Of a stretch of 64,000 nucleotides of DNA, positions 33,567-41,957 are shown piece after piece. Origin of the DNA: an uncultured Bacteroides sp. (lineage in GTDB: Bacteria; Bacteroidota; Bacteroidia; Bacteroidales; Bacteroidaceae). The stretch lies in NCBI GenBank assembly GCA_900552075.1, contig URYL01000001.1, forward strand, positions 372,001 through 436,000, in the 5' to 3' direction. The first letter of the stretch is position 1; every line of letters starts with the position of its first letter. Both the position numbers and the translations under genes were made by a program. The notes below the pieces were generated by a model. The model ran no database searches. It saw nothing but the letters and a program-made list of their open reading frames with translations, and had not been told where the DNA came from.

Positions 33567-33830
33567 ATGGCACATAAGAAAGGTGTAGGTAGTTCTAAGA
33601 ACGGCCGTGAGTCAGCTAGTAAGAGATTAGGCGTAAAGATATTCGGTGGTTCAGCTTGCAAAGCTGGTAACATCATTGTTCGTCAAAGAGGAACAGTTCA
33701 CAACCCGGGTGAAAACGTAGGTATGGGTAGTGACCACACTCTTTACGCATTGGTAGACGGTACTGTATGTTTCAAGAAAGGTCGCGAAGACAGAAGCTAT
33801 GTTTCTGTAATTCCTTGTGCTGAAGCATAA
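33567..33830 (+). CDS. rpmA: Ribosomal protein bL27
   Basis: An 87-residue 50S protein starting [16 protein letters not shown], with [16 protein letters not shown] and [15 protein letters not shown]. The N-terminal tail reaches the peptidyl-transferase centre in known ribosomes. There is no cleavable N-terminal extension of the Firmicutes kind. Second gene of the rplU operon, with a strong terminator after it. Confidence 0.97.
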   Translation: MAHKKGVGSSKNGRESASKRLGVKIFGGSACKAGNIIVRQRGTVHNPGENVGMGSDHTLYALVDGTVCFKKGREDRSYVSVIPCAEA

Positions 33831-33855
33831 TCTACTGAAAACGAAATTAAAAAAA

Positions 33856-33887
33856 GACTTTTCCGCAGTGCGGAAGAGTCTTTTTTT
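33856..33887 (+). terminator. Terminator after rpmA
   Basis: An 11-base stem (GACTTTTCCGC / GCGGAAGAGTC, one G-T pair), loop AGT, then seven T; A-run on the left side. Confidence 0.92.
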
Positions 33888-33955
33888 GTTTCTACATGTT
33901 TTCATCAATGCAAAAAAAGGCTACCTTTGTGCAAATCAATCTTAACTGTACAAAT

Positions 33956-34846
33956 ATGAAAACAAGCTACCTGATTCTTTTATTACTCCTACTCCCTATC
34001 CATTCCTTGGCTAGCAATCGTCTTCAAGAACTACATTCAAATATCAATCATTTTATCGCACAGCAAAAGGCAGAAATAGGAGTGGCAATTATCGCAGAGG
34101 GAAAAGATACTCTCACCATAGGAAATAATCACCACTATCCCCTGATGAGTGTGTTCAAATTGCATCAAGCACTAGCTGTTGGAAACTATTGTGAAAAACA
34201 TCGGATATCCTTTGACACCCTGCTCACTGTAAACAAAACGGACCTCAAACGCGATACATATAGCCCGCTAAGAGACCAATATCCCAATGGAGGGAAATTC
34301 TCGCTCAAACAATTGATGCAATATACTCTTCATTTGAGTGACAACAATGCATGCGACATTTTATTTAGATTTATTGGAGGCCCCGATGTGACCGACCGTT
34401 ACATCCGAAGTTTGGGTATCAAAGATTTCTTCATTCAGCATACGGAAGAAGATATGCACCGCGACCTGAATCTTTGCTACCAGAACTGGAGTACGCCTCT
34501 CGCCACCGCAGAAGTCATTGAAGCCTTACTCACCCGCTCCCTCTTTGACAAGGAACATCAGGAATTCATAAAAAAATCCCTTATCACCTGTCAGACCGGA
34601 GAAAATAGAATAGTCCGTCCTTTACAAGATAAAAATGTGACCGTAGGACACAAAACCGGTACCGGTGACTATAACAAATCCGATCAACTCATTGCAATCA
34701 ATGATGCCGGATTTGTACTGTTTCCAGACGGACGTCGCTATACGTTGGTAGTATTCGTCAAAAATTCCCAGGAAAATCCTGAGCATACCGAAGCAATCAT
34801 CTCGTACATTTCTGGAATGGTTTATCAGGCCTTCTCCAAGCCCTGA
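33956..34846 (+). CDS. Class A beta-lactamase, subclass A2-like
   Basis: A 296-residue secreted serine beta-lactamase. It has a signal peptide (LILLLLLLPIHSLA), the nucleophile motif Ser65-V-F-K68, Ser128-Asp129-Asn130, an omega-loop glutamate in TEEDMH (164-165) and Lys233-Thr-Gly235. The segment LMSVFKLHQALAV and the CYQNWSTP stretch resemble CblA, CepA and CfxA of Bacteroides, which hydrolyse cephalosporins. All catalytic residues are present. The start at 33956 follows a -7 element (TACCTTTG, 33922-33929). No mobile element is nearby, so it looks chromosomal. Its 3' end overlaps the convergent gene by 22 bases. Confidence 0.92.
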   Translation: MKTSYLILLLLLLPIHSLASNRLQELHSNINHFIAQQKAEIGVAIIAEGKDTLTIGNNHHYPLMSVFKLHQALAVGNYCEKHRISFDTLLTVNKTDLKRDTYSPLRDQYPNGGKFSLKQLMQYTLHLSDNNACDILFRFIGGPDVTDRYIRSLGIKDFFIQHTEEDMHRDLNLCYQNWSTPLATAEVIEALLTRSLFDKEHQEFIKKSLITCQTGENRIVRPLQDKNVTVGHKTGTGDYNKSDQLIAINDAGFVLFPDGRRYTLVVFVKNSQENPEHTEAIISYISGMVYQAFSKP

Positions 34847-36123
34847 TAAACTCCTTTCACCAGCTGACAGGCCGTTCTCAAGTCGATAGTACCTGTATTC
34901 AGCATCAAGTTGTAATGATGCGGTTCACCCCATTTCATACCCGTATAATATTCGTAGTGATGCACTCGGTTACGGTTCACTCGTTTGATTTCTGCTTCTG
35001 CATTTTCCCGGGCAATACCATATTCTTCCACACAACGGTTCACTGCACTCGGCAGGTCTGAATAACAGAACACCTTCAGCACTTTCGGATAATCCTTCAA
35101 TACGAAATCTGCACAACGGCCCACGATAATACAGGATTCTTTGGCGGCCAGCTCCTGAATAATCTTGCTCTCGGACACAAACAACACATCATCCGATGAA
35201 AGGCTGGACTCCAGCGGCCGTTCACTGTTCTTTGACAGAATGCATTTCAACCAGAAAGAAGGGATAGACTGTTCATTCTTCACAATGTACTGCTCATCCA
35301 TTCCACTACGCTGGGCAGCCAGCTGGATAAACTCCTTGTCATACAGCTTAAGACCGAGTTCCTTCGAAAGCATCTCACCCAGCAGATGTCCCCCACTTCC
35401 ATACTCACGCGCAATGGTAATTACAATATGCTGCCCCTGAGCCATAGCGGCTTCTTTCTGTACAGCAGGGTCTGTAATCCATTTGTCCAGACGACGGTAA
35501 TACGGACTCACAAAATGTACAATCGGACCGACAATCAAGGCAGATACCACAGTTCCTTCACGTACCCCATAAATTCCCGACATGAAAATCAAGGACAACA
35601 AGCAGGCCAAGACGACCAGTGTCACATCAAATCCCAGCTTCACATAGCCAAACTCTCCACGGAACCTCTTTGTGATGACGTTCACAAAATATTCCCCGGC
35701 CATCATGGCTGCATTTGCCTTTACCTCGAGTGCAATACCTACGGCCAGAATCACACAACCTATCAGCAGGGCAATAATCATATATACATAGGTTTCCGGG
35801 TGAAGCCAGAACAACACATAGTGCATACAAATATCAATAAACGTACCGAAACAGAAAGAAATGGGAATCTGCAGAAGGTACATCCGCAAATCAGCTTTCA
35901 ATTCCTGGCGTGACATCAGAAACGGCTCCAGCACCACAAACAGAAGGTTCAACAGGATGGTCCACTGTCCGATGGTCAAAGGAGTAAACATACTCAATAC
36001 GTACGTCACACTCGTAATCGGAGACGTACCCAGCAAAGCCTTGGTAATGAAGGCGATTCCAAGCGCGTTCACAAACAAAGAAACGCAAAACAACAGGTAG
36101 CGTCTAAAAAGAAATACATTCAT
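34825..36123 (-). CDS. Membrane (YczE/YitT-like) domain fused to cytidylate-kinase-like domain
   Basis: A 432-residue fusion. The first 215 or so residues have five or six membrane segments (FCVSLFVNALGIAFITKALLG in part, IALLIGCVILAVGIALE, LVVLACLLSLIFMSGIYG) and the opening typical of YczE/YitT-like proteins. The C-terminal 200 residues start HIVITIAREYGSGGHLLGEML, the phosphate-binding loop of the cytidylate-kinase-like family, and go on with SCIIVGRCADFVLKDYP and NRNRVHHYEYYTG. The nucleotide or ligand handled is unknown. Divergent from the AraC gene. Confidence 0.85.
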   Translation of the reverse strand: MNVFLFRRYLLFCVSLFVNALGIAFITKALLGTSPITSVTYVLSMFTPLTIGQWTILLNLLFVVLEPFLMSRQELKADLRMYLLQIPISFCFGTFIDICMHYVLFWLHPETYVYMIIALLIGCVILAVGIALEVKANAAMMAGEYFVNVITKRFRGEFGYVKLGFDVTLVVLACLLSLIFMSGIYGVREGTVVSALIVGPIVHFVSPYYRRLDKWITDPAVQKEAAMAQGQHIVITIAREYGSGGHLLGEMLSKELGLKLYDKEFIQLAAQRSGMDEQYIVKNEQSIPSFWLKCILSKNSERPLESSLSSDDVLFVSESKIIQELAAKESCIIVGRCADFVLKDYPKVLKVFCYSDLPSAVNRCVEEYGIARENAEAEIKRVNRNRVHHYEYYTGMKWGEPHHYNLMLNTGTIDLRTACQLVKGVYQGLEKA

Positions 36124-36196
36124 ATATCATCTGCTTTTATAAACGCCGCAAATTTCTGTCTATTTTTCCGCTTCTCAATCATAAAAGAGCAACCAA

Positions 36197-36229
36197 TTTT
36201 GGTCGAAAACGAAACAAAACTTACTTTTG
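36197..36229 (+). promoter_or_regulatory. Promoter of the AraC-family gene
   Basis: TTTTG (36197-36201) and TACTTTTG (36222-36229) with 20 bases between. This supports the ATG at 36247 as start. Confidence 0.65.
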
Positions 36230-36246
36230 TAGAAAAAATACGTAAG

Positions 36247-37158
36247 ATGAACAGGCTGCTGACAGATATTATGAAAGAATCAGGCCAAAAGGCTGGAAAC
36301 ACCTTGTTTACCCCAATAAAGTATCCTCATTTTCGGACAAACTCCATCGTCATAAAACAAGGATTCTTCTTCCTACTCGTCACAAACGGAACAACGGCCA
36401 TCACCGATGCCTTCCATCGCTATACGCTTTCCGCCAACCAGCTGCTGGTACTTACCCCCAGTACCGAGAGTGTGTTGTCCGATGCCAGCCCCGATTTCTC
36501 CATGTCGGCCCTTTACATCAATCCCGATTATTTTGACAGCCTGCCCGACGGACAACCCGTGTACAATCAGGTGGCTCGCTACTTGGGCAACTACCAGCTT
36601 CCCATTTTCCGACTGCAAGATGCCCCTGCTGAATACATGCAAAAAACGATGTCACTCTTTTCCGAGCACCTGAAAACCATGCAGCTGTATCAGGACGGAA
36701 TCATCCGCCATCTGTGCAGCTTCCTCCTCCTGCAAATCACGGATGCCCTCTGCCAGGAAAACCGGAATACTCCGGTCTGTGTAAAACGTTCCAACGAGAT
36801 TTTCCGCAATTTCAAGAAACTGCTGGTACACCATTACCAGGAGGAACACAGCATCCAGTTCTATGCCGACCAGCTCCATATCTCAACCACCTATCTTTCC
36901 CGTATCGTCAAAGAGCTGACAGGGCATACCGTCTGCTTCCATGTGTCGGAACTCCTGTGTGCAGACGCCCGGAAACTACTGGAATGTACCGACATGGATA
37001 TTAAGGAAATTGCCGACTATCTGGGATTCTCCGACCAGTCGGTATTCGGCAAATTCTTCATCCGGAGAACCGGACTCTCCCCGCTGAAGTTCCGGATGCG
37101 GAAAGAAAGAAAAGGCAAAGAAGACAAAAGCGGAATTCAAACATCTCAAGGATTGTAA
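36247..37158 (+). CDS. AraC-family transcriptional regulator
   Basis: A 303-residue protein with an N-terminal cupin-like sensing domain (about 20-140, SIVIKQGFFFLLVTNG, YTLSANQLLVLTP) and a C-terminal double helix-turn-helix (about 200-295): SIQFYADQLHISTTYLSRIVKELTG (given here as IQFYADQLHIS and TTYLSRIVKEL), then DIKEIADYLGFSDQSVFGKFF and GLSPLKFR. The start at 36247 follows the promoter; the longer frame from 36199 begins inside the promoter. Target genes are not evident; the neighbouring SDR or flavodoxin genes are possible. It overlaps the convergent SDR gene by 13 bases. Confidence 0.9.
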   Translation: MNRLLTDIMKESGQKAGNTLFTPIKYPHFRTNSIVIKQGFFFLLVTNGTTAITDAFHRYTLSANQLLVLTPSTESVLSDASPDFSMSALYINPDYFDSLPDGQPVYNQVARYLGNYQLPIFRLQDAPAEYMQKTMSLFSEHLKTMQLYQDGIIRHLCSFLLLQITDALCQENRNTPVCVKRSNEIFRNFKKLLVHHYQEEHSIQFYADQLHISTTYLSRIVKELTGHTVCFHVSELLCADARKLLECTDMDIKEIADYLGFSDQSVFGKFFIRRTGLSPLKFRMRKERKGKEDKSGIQTSQGL

Positions 37159-37922
37159 CTCCAGCCACAATCATTGTGGTATATCATCAGCCGGCTCATC
37201 CCTCCATCCACCGTAATATTCTCTCCGTTGATAAAGGAGTTACGTTCGTCGCAAAGGAAAGCCACCACCCGCACAATGTCCATAGGCTCTCCCACTCTAC
37301 CCGAAGGATGCTGTTTCAAGTCACCTTGACTATACACCGGCTGATACGCCTCCTCTTTATGATAAGCCCCCGTATCAATCCATCCGGGAGCGATTGAATT
37401 CACACGTGCCACTCCCGCCAGACTGACAGCCAAAGCATGTGTCAATGCCGTAATGCCTCCTTTGGCTGCCGTATAACTCTCGGTATTCGGCTGCGACTGA
37501 AAAGCACGGGTAGAGGAAAGGTTCACGATGGAACCCAGTCCTTGAAAATGCTCCTTAAACAATTTGGACAGCATGTAAGGAGCGGCTACCCCCACACGCT
37601 GCACATATAGAAAATCCTCATAATCGCATCCTTCCAGAATTCCTCCATGCATCAGACACGCATTGTTAATCAAGCAATGGATACCTTCCGGCTGTTCCCG
37701 AAGTACCCAACCCGCAAATTCTTCCAACACTCCCTTCTCGGCAACGTCACCGGCAAAACCCGCCACACTTCTTCCTATCCTACGCATTTTTTCCACTTCA
37801 GCCAGCATCGCTTCCCGGTCACAATCCACAAAATACACCTTATCGCCTTGGGCTGCAAAATATTCCACAATACAACGGCCGATGCCACTAGCACCACCTG
37901 TCACTACTATGACTCGATTCAT
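37146..37922 (-). CDS. SDR-family oxidoreductase
   Basis: A 258-residue short-chain dehydrogenase: NAD(P) motif VVTGGASGIG, NNACLMHGG in place of the usual NNAG, the catalytic Ser in IVNLSSTRAF, the Tyr-x3-Lys in SYTAAKGG, and a closing INGENITVDGGMS. The longer open frame to 38375 is rejected as a start because the dehydrogenase fold begins at MNRVIVV and the region upstream reads through an intergenic promoter region and the flavodoxin gene. A TACTTTTG on the minus strand (37985-37992) is a possible -7 element. Substrate unknown. Confidence 0.92.
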   Translation of the reverse strand: MNRVIVVTGGASGIGRCIVEYFAAQGDKVYFVDCDREAMLAEVEKMRRIGRSVAGFAGDVAEKGVLEEFAGWVLREQPEGIHCLINNACLMHGGILEGCDYEDFLYVQRVGVAAPYMLSKLFKEHFQGLGSIVNLSSTRAFQSQPNTESYTAAKGGITALTHALAVSLAGVARVNSIAPGWIDTGAYHKEEAYQPVYSQGDLKQHPSGRVGEPMDIVRVVAFLCDERNSFINGENITVDGGMSRLMIYHNDCGWSYNP

Positions 37923-38054
37923 AAAACGTATAATCTTTTGATTTTGATAAACTTCGTATAATCCCCAAATTTTGTTACACTCTGCAAAAGTAAGAAATTT
38001 CATCAAACATTTCCTGTCCGAAAAATGTTCTGTTCCTAAAAATGAAATGATTAC

Positions 38055-38570
38055 ATGAAACTGATAATGAGCGACAGACCACTGGACATTATTCTCCAGC
38101 CCAAGGAAGACATCCGCTATTTCGATTTGTCTTCTTTGAAAATTGCGAATTGCATGGGATGTTTCGGATGTTGGACGAAAACTCCGGGACGATGTGTCAT
38201 CCGCGACGAAGCCACTCAAATTTATCCCTGCATTGCCCAAAGTGATGCCGTACTGTATGTGAGCCGTCTGGCCTATGGAGGCTACGACATTCCCATGAAA
38301 ACCATGCTCGAACGAGCCATCCCTGTGCAACAGGCCTTCATACGCATCCATCAAGGCGAAACACACCATGTGCAACGCGACGTGAAACTCAAACGGGCCA
38401 CCATTATTGCTTACGGCGATACGGACGAAGAAGAACGTGACATTTTCAGGCAGTTAGTGGCCCGCAATGCCTGCAACATGAATTTTGCCCAGCACGAGAT
38501 TATATTCACCACCGAAGCCATGGTAAACGACACGGTAAAAAAGACACTGGAAAAATGGAAAAAATACTGA
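38055..38570 (+). CDS. Flavodoxin-fold NAD(P)H-dependent oxidoreductase, short N-terminus
   Basis: A 171-residue protein with the NCMGCFGCWTKTPGRC motif and VRDEA-like continuation of NADPH-dependent FMN reductases, then AVLYVSRLAYGGYD. The usual N-terminal phosphate-binding loop (GSPR-type) is not seen: the protein starts MKLIMSDRPLD. The next gene, which overlaps it by 16 bases, does have that loop (LNGSPRAPKS). Two reductase-like proteins that may work together are therefore encoded in tandem. Substrate unknown. Confidence 0.78.
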   Translation: MKLIMSDRPLDIILQPKEDIRYFDLSSLKIANCMGCFGCWTKTPGRCVIRDEATQIYPCIAQSDAVLYVSRLAYGGYDIPMKTMLERAIPVQQAFIRIHQGETHHVQRDVKLKRATIIAYGDTDEEERDIFRQLVARNACNMNFAQHEIIFTTEAMVNDTVKKTLEKWKKY

Positions 38571-39172
38571 TACTGAACGGCAGCCCACGAGCTCCTAAAT
38601 CAAATTCAAAGCGTTATGCGGAGATTTTTATGAAGCATTATCCGCACAAAGCGGTTTACCGCTCTGTTACTCCCAGAAATCACCTCAGCCTTTGTAAGGC
38701 GATAGACGACTATACACAGATCTTGTTCGTCTTCCCGCTGTATGCCGATGCCCTTCCAAGCGGTTTTCTTCAATTTCTCAAGACCTTGGAGGCTCATCCG
38801 CCAGCCCGTAAACCCCTTATCTCTATCCTGATAAACTGTGGCTTTTTGGAACATGAACAGAACGAAGTGGCCATCCGCATGATACAGCTGTTCTGCCGAC
38901 GAAACGGATACTCCATGGGGTCTATTCTCATGCTGGGAAGTGGAGAAGCCCTGCTGGACACACCTTTCAAGTACATTGCCACCCGCAAAATCCGCCAACT
39001 GGCCCAGTCCATTGCCTCAGGTAACTACTGCACCCTGACCGGCACAATGCCTTTGTCCAAGACCCTGTTCCGCATGGCAGCCGAGATTTACTGGACTCGC
39101 TACGGAAAGCGCTTCGGCACCTCCAAGCATCAGATGCAGACCCCTGAAATAGAGAGAAATACCTTCCAATAG
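38555..39172 (+). CDS. Flavodoxin-fold NAD(P)H-dependent oxidoreductase
   Basis: A 205-residue protein with an N-terminal FMN phosphate loop (ILILNGSPRAPKSNSKRYAE) and a second flavin-contact region (ILFVFPLYADALPSGFLQFL). It lacks the C-x2-C motif of its upstream partner. The start codon lies inside the 3' end of the previous gene (16-base overlap), implying translational coupling. A long hairpin follows. Confidence 0.82.
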   Translation: MEKILILNGSPRAPKSNSKRYAEIFMKHYPHKAVYRSVTPRNHLSLCKAIDDYTQILFVFPLYADALPSGFLQFLKTLEAHPPARKPLISILINCGFLEHEQNEVAIRMIQLFCRRNGYSMGSILMLGSGEALLDTPFKYIATRKIRQLAQSIASGNYCTLTGTMPLSKTLFRMAAEIYWTRYGKRFGTSKHQMQTPEIERNTFQ

Positions 39173-39187
39173 TTCTATAAGGCCACA

Positions 39188-39237
39188 AAATATCCCCTTA
39201 TTCAGCTTACAAAAAACAAGCTAAATAAGGGGATTTA
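39188..39237 (+). terminator. Long hairpin between convergent genes
   Basis: ATCCCCTTATT-c-AGCTT pairs with AAGCT-a-AATAAGGGGAT around a nine-base loop, with T-rich flank. It probably ends transcription from both sides. Confidence 0.85.
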
Positions 39238-39259
39238 TCTTCACGGTTCAAAAAACGGA

Positions 39260-40135
39260 TTAACCGATTGTCAAGTCACCTTCCACTGTTACTTGGTCTT
39301 CCCACGCACCGATGGAGCCGCCTTCTACCACAATACCATCACGATTTACCTTCAATGTGATTTCACATTTGGCTCCACCTTTCAGTTCCTCCTGAGGATT
39401 GCTCAACTGTTGCAACAAATCGCTCAGAGCCAATGTTCTGTTCTGTCCACCTACCGCAATATCCAAGGTTATTCCAGATGTAGCTTGCGGAATCACATAA
39501 AATGAAGCAGTGCTGCCTGTTACAGTATTCTTTCCATTAGCCGTTTTCACTTCTTTAATTTCTCCTTTAAAAGCATCCACTACACACTGGTTCTTTGCAG
39601 TCAATGCACACGAAAGATTCTGCAAATCCTCAGCCGAATAACCGTTTCCTGGAGTAAAAGTCAAATCCAAACGATGCAATGCATGTCTAAAGTTCAAATT
39701 TACAGCATTGCCAGTTCCTACTTGTACGGTCTGAGCCGGAGCAAGCAGAAGATCTTCCTCCGATGCAGTCAATACATCAAAAGTAAAGGTACCATCCTGC
39801 GCTACTGTCTGCTTGGGGTAAGAGGCTGCGATTTTTACCTGACTTGCACTTTCCAATAAGTTCAATCCTCCCCACGTAACAACATCTTTCTGATACGCAT
39901 AATCCATGGAAACATTATCTGACTCAGTTTTTGCAATGCACAAAGTCATCACATCGCCTTTAGTAAACCCACCGCTACCATCTGGATTCAACTGTGGTGT
40001 ACGCGATTGGGGAGAAACACTGGCCACAATCGTAATAGCCTGATCGGAAGAAGACCGGGTTGGAATCTCATTGTTGGTACAAGATGCTGCCATCCATGCG
40101 GCAGCTACAAGCACATAAAAACAATTCTTTTTCAT
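39260..40135 (-). CDS. Fimbrillin-family lipoprotein
   Basis: A 291-residue lipoprotein (lipobox WMAASC, Cys19) with the Mfa-like/fimbrillin pattern: FTKGDVMTLCIAKT, AASYPKQ, the conserved LNFRHALHRLDLTF at about 145 and a closing beta strand LTIG. Such proteins are pilus subunits or other surface lipoproteins in Bacteroidales. It lies 25 bases after the IdeS-like gene, which carries the same kind of domain, so the two are likely one operon and possibly partners. No fimbrial usher-like or anchor genes are next to it. Confidence 0.85.
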   Translation of the reverse strand: MKKNCFYVLVAAAWMAASCTNNEIPTRSSSDQAITIVASVSPQSRTPQLNPDGSGGFTKGDVMTLCIAKTESDNVSMDYAYQKDVVTWGGLNLLESASQVKIAASYPKQTVAQDGTFTFDVLTASEEDLLLAPAQTVQVGTGNAVNLNFRHALHRLDLTFTPGNGYSAEDLQNLSCALTAKNQCVVDAFKGEIKEVKTANGKNTVTGSTASFYVIPQATSGITLDIAVGGQNRTLALSDLLQQLSNPQEELKGGAKCEITLKVNRDGIVVEGGSIGAWEDQVTVEGDLTIG

Positions 40136-40160
40136 TTTATAGTTCAGTTTCTATTATTTA

Positions 40161-41957
40161 TCATTTTATATCAGGAAAAGCTGTCTGCCAAATATCTCGA
40201 CGCAGGTCTACTAAAGTCAACGAACATATCATTGATGTCCATTTGGAAGGTGTTCCTTCTATATTATCCAACGGAGCCAAGAAGGTTTCACGCGTCTTAT
40301 CATAAGATGTTTCTCCTAATTTGTATACCACCTTATACCGTTTGATAGCCCCATAGTTAGGATCCTGATCTGACTGGTTATTATCACAGAAATATAAATA
40401 CGCCACATTCCCATTCGCATCAAATTCAGCTCCCCAGATTGTCATGGCATGCATACCGCTACCTGCATTGGCAAAGCCGAATACAGAGAATCCGATTGCT
40501 TTATTCATGCGGAAGGCCTCTTTCATCCAACGGTTAAAGTTTTCTTTCGACATATCGCGGGTTTCAGTAGCCACAGCATTGCTTTTCGAAAACACCTCAT
40601 TGAAAAAGCCTTTAAAATCCGTGTTACTATTCGCATTTAATTTCTGACCGTCACCATTAATGAACCAATTGACTCCTCCTGTTTCCCAACTTCCTAAATT
40701 GGGGAAATTTTTTTTGAAGAAGTTAAATATATCACTATGGTTCTGGTCTGCTTCTGTCATCTGACGATATTCCTTGGGACAAGAGTTTCCCGGATGTGCG
40801 CTCTCGTATGCCTGTACATACTTACTATTATGATTCAACCACCAATGAAGCAGATTGGAAGCCGTGGCAGCCCAACACATGTTGCCATCTCCTCCTTTAT
40901 ATCCGAAAGTCTTGTTGCAGTCATACCAGCCACATCCTTCTTTCCAAGTAAGATACTCCACTTCGTCCAATACCCCTGGCGCATACCCATTGCGAAACCA
41001 TTCTCCTACAGGATAGCCAGTCATCCAAGCATTCGATATCGTCTGCAGTTTATCTCTCTCCGGACAGGCCGGTGAAGTGATGCCGTATACCCAGCGAGTC
41101 TGATTGGCAAATTCCGTATCTACCACTTCATCATCTACATCTTCATCCGCAGACTTCAGGGTCAGATTCAATGTGGTCTGCATCCCCGGTTGGAACGACT
41201 GCACCTCGGTAGTAAGCGAATAAGAAATTTCTTTCCCGCCAAAAGTCAGCCGAAGCAATCCGTCTCCTTTCTGATAATCGGAGGCTTCTTGCGGAAGGAT
41301 GATGGCTGAGTACGTATGCTCTGCCGTCTGCCGTGGCGTAATCCAATAATAACTTTTATTGGACAAATATACACGTCCATCCACCAAAGAAATCTCACCG
41401 TTTGTACAGCTTCGTATCTTCAATTCCAAATCCTCCGGAACAGTCCCTTTCAGATGAATATTAATCCGATGCAAAGCATGCTTGAACCACAATTTGGCAG
41501 AAGTATCTCCTGCCCCTACAGTGGTTTGAGCAAAAAGAATATCCGCTTCCTGCTGATTAGCTATAGTACTCTGATTCAGCGGCAAATTAAGAATGCGACG
41601 GGTCTCATCCCCCACAGGTTTTGACAACACAGGATACAAGGCCGACAAAGTCCACGCTTCCTGTCCGTTATTCACCTGCTTCAAGGAAGGTATCCATTTT
41701 CCGCTTTCATACTGCAATCCAACGTTGGAGGTCTCTTCTCCTGCTTTCATCCACACATCGATACGATTGCCATCCTCAAAATAGCCGCTACCTTCGTCAT
41801 CGATTACCGTACGACTTTCTTGTGACCAAGCAGACTTGGCACACTCCAAGGTAAAATCCTCATTATCCGAAAAAGAAATATCCTCCGTACGGTCGCATGA
41901 AATCAGGAACCACATACTTCCTAAAAGTACAGTCCACAGTTTATTCAGTTGCCTCAT
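40161..41957 (-). CDS. Lipoprotein with fimbrillin-like domain and IdeS/Mac-1-family cysteine protease domain
   Basis: A 598-residue lipoprotein (lipobox FLISC, Cys21). Residues of about 30-270 look like a fimbrillin/Mfa-like domain (LWFKHALHRINIHL). Residues of about 285-590 match the streptococcal IgG protease IdeS (MEROPS C66): GWYD-x2-KTF with Lys349, MCWAATASNLLHWWLNHN with Cys361, MHAMTIWGAEFDANGN with His503, and LYFCDNN with Asp525. In IdeS the corresponding residues are Lys84, Cys94, His262 and Asp284, and the His-Asp distance (22) is the same. All four are kept, so an active protease is likely. Substrate (immunoglobulin or other) is not known. First gene of a two-gene operon. Confidence 0.88.
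   Translation of the reverse strand: MRQLNKLWTVLLGSMWFLISCDRTEDISFSDNEDFTLECAKSAWSQESRTVIDDEGSGYFEDGNRIDVWMKAGEETSNVGLQYESGKWIPSLKQVNNGQEAWTLSALYPVLSKPVGDETRRILNLPLNQSTIANQQEADILFAQTTVGAGDTSAKLWFKHALHRINIHLKGTVPEDLELKIRSCTNGEISLVDGRVYLSNKSYYWITPRQTAEHTYSAIILPQEASDYQKGDGLLRLTFGGKEISYSLTTEVQSFQPGMQTTLNLTLKSADEDVDDEVVDTEFANQTRWVYGITSPACPERDKLQTISNAWMTGYPVGEWFRNGYAPGVLDEVEYLTWKEGCGWYDCNKTFGYKGGDGNMCWAATASNLLHWWLNHNSKYVQAYESAHPGNSCPKEYRQMTEADQNHSDIFNFFKKNFPNLGSWETGGVNWFINGDGQKLNANSNTDFKGFFNEVFSKSNAVATETRDMSKENFNRWMKEAFRMNKAIGFSVFGFANAGSGMHAMTIWGAEFDANGNVAYLYFCDNNQSDQDPNYGAIKRYKVVYKLGETSYDKTRETFLAPLDNIEGTPSKWTSMICSLTLVDLRRDIWQTAFPDIK

Noticed and set aside
33956..34846. Beta-lactamase gene as part of a transposon
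   Set aside because: No transposase, inverted repeats or resistance-island genes around it; neighbours are ribosomal and ordinary chromosomal genes.
37923..38375. N-terminal extension of the minus-strand SDR
   Set aside because: It reads through the intergenic region and the flavodoxin gene; the dehydrogenase fold begins exactly at the ATG ending at 37922.
40161..41957. Streptopain-type (C10) protease for the Cys/His protein
   Set aside because: The GWYD-KTF, CWAATASNLLHWW and HAMTIWGAEFD motifs and the 22-residue His-Asp spacing fit IdeS (C66) and not C10.
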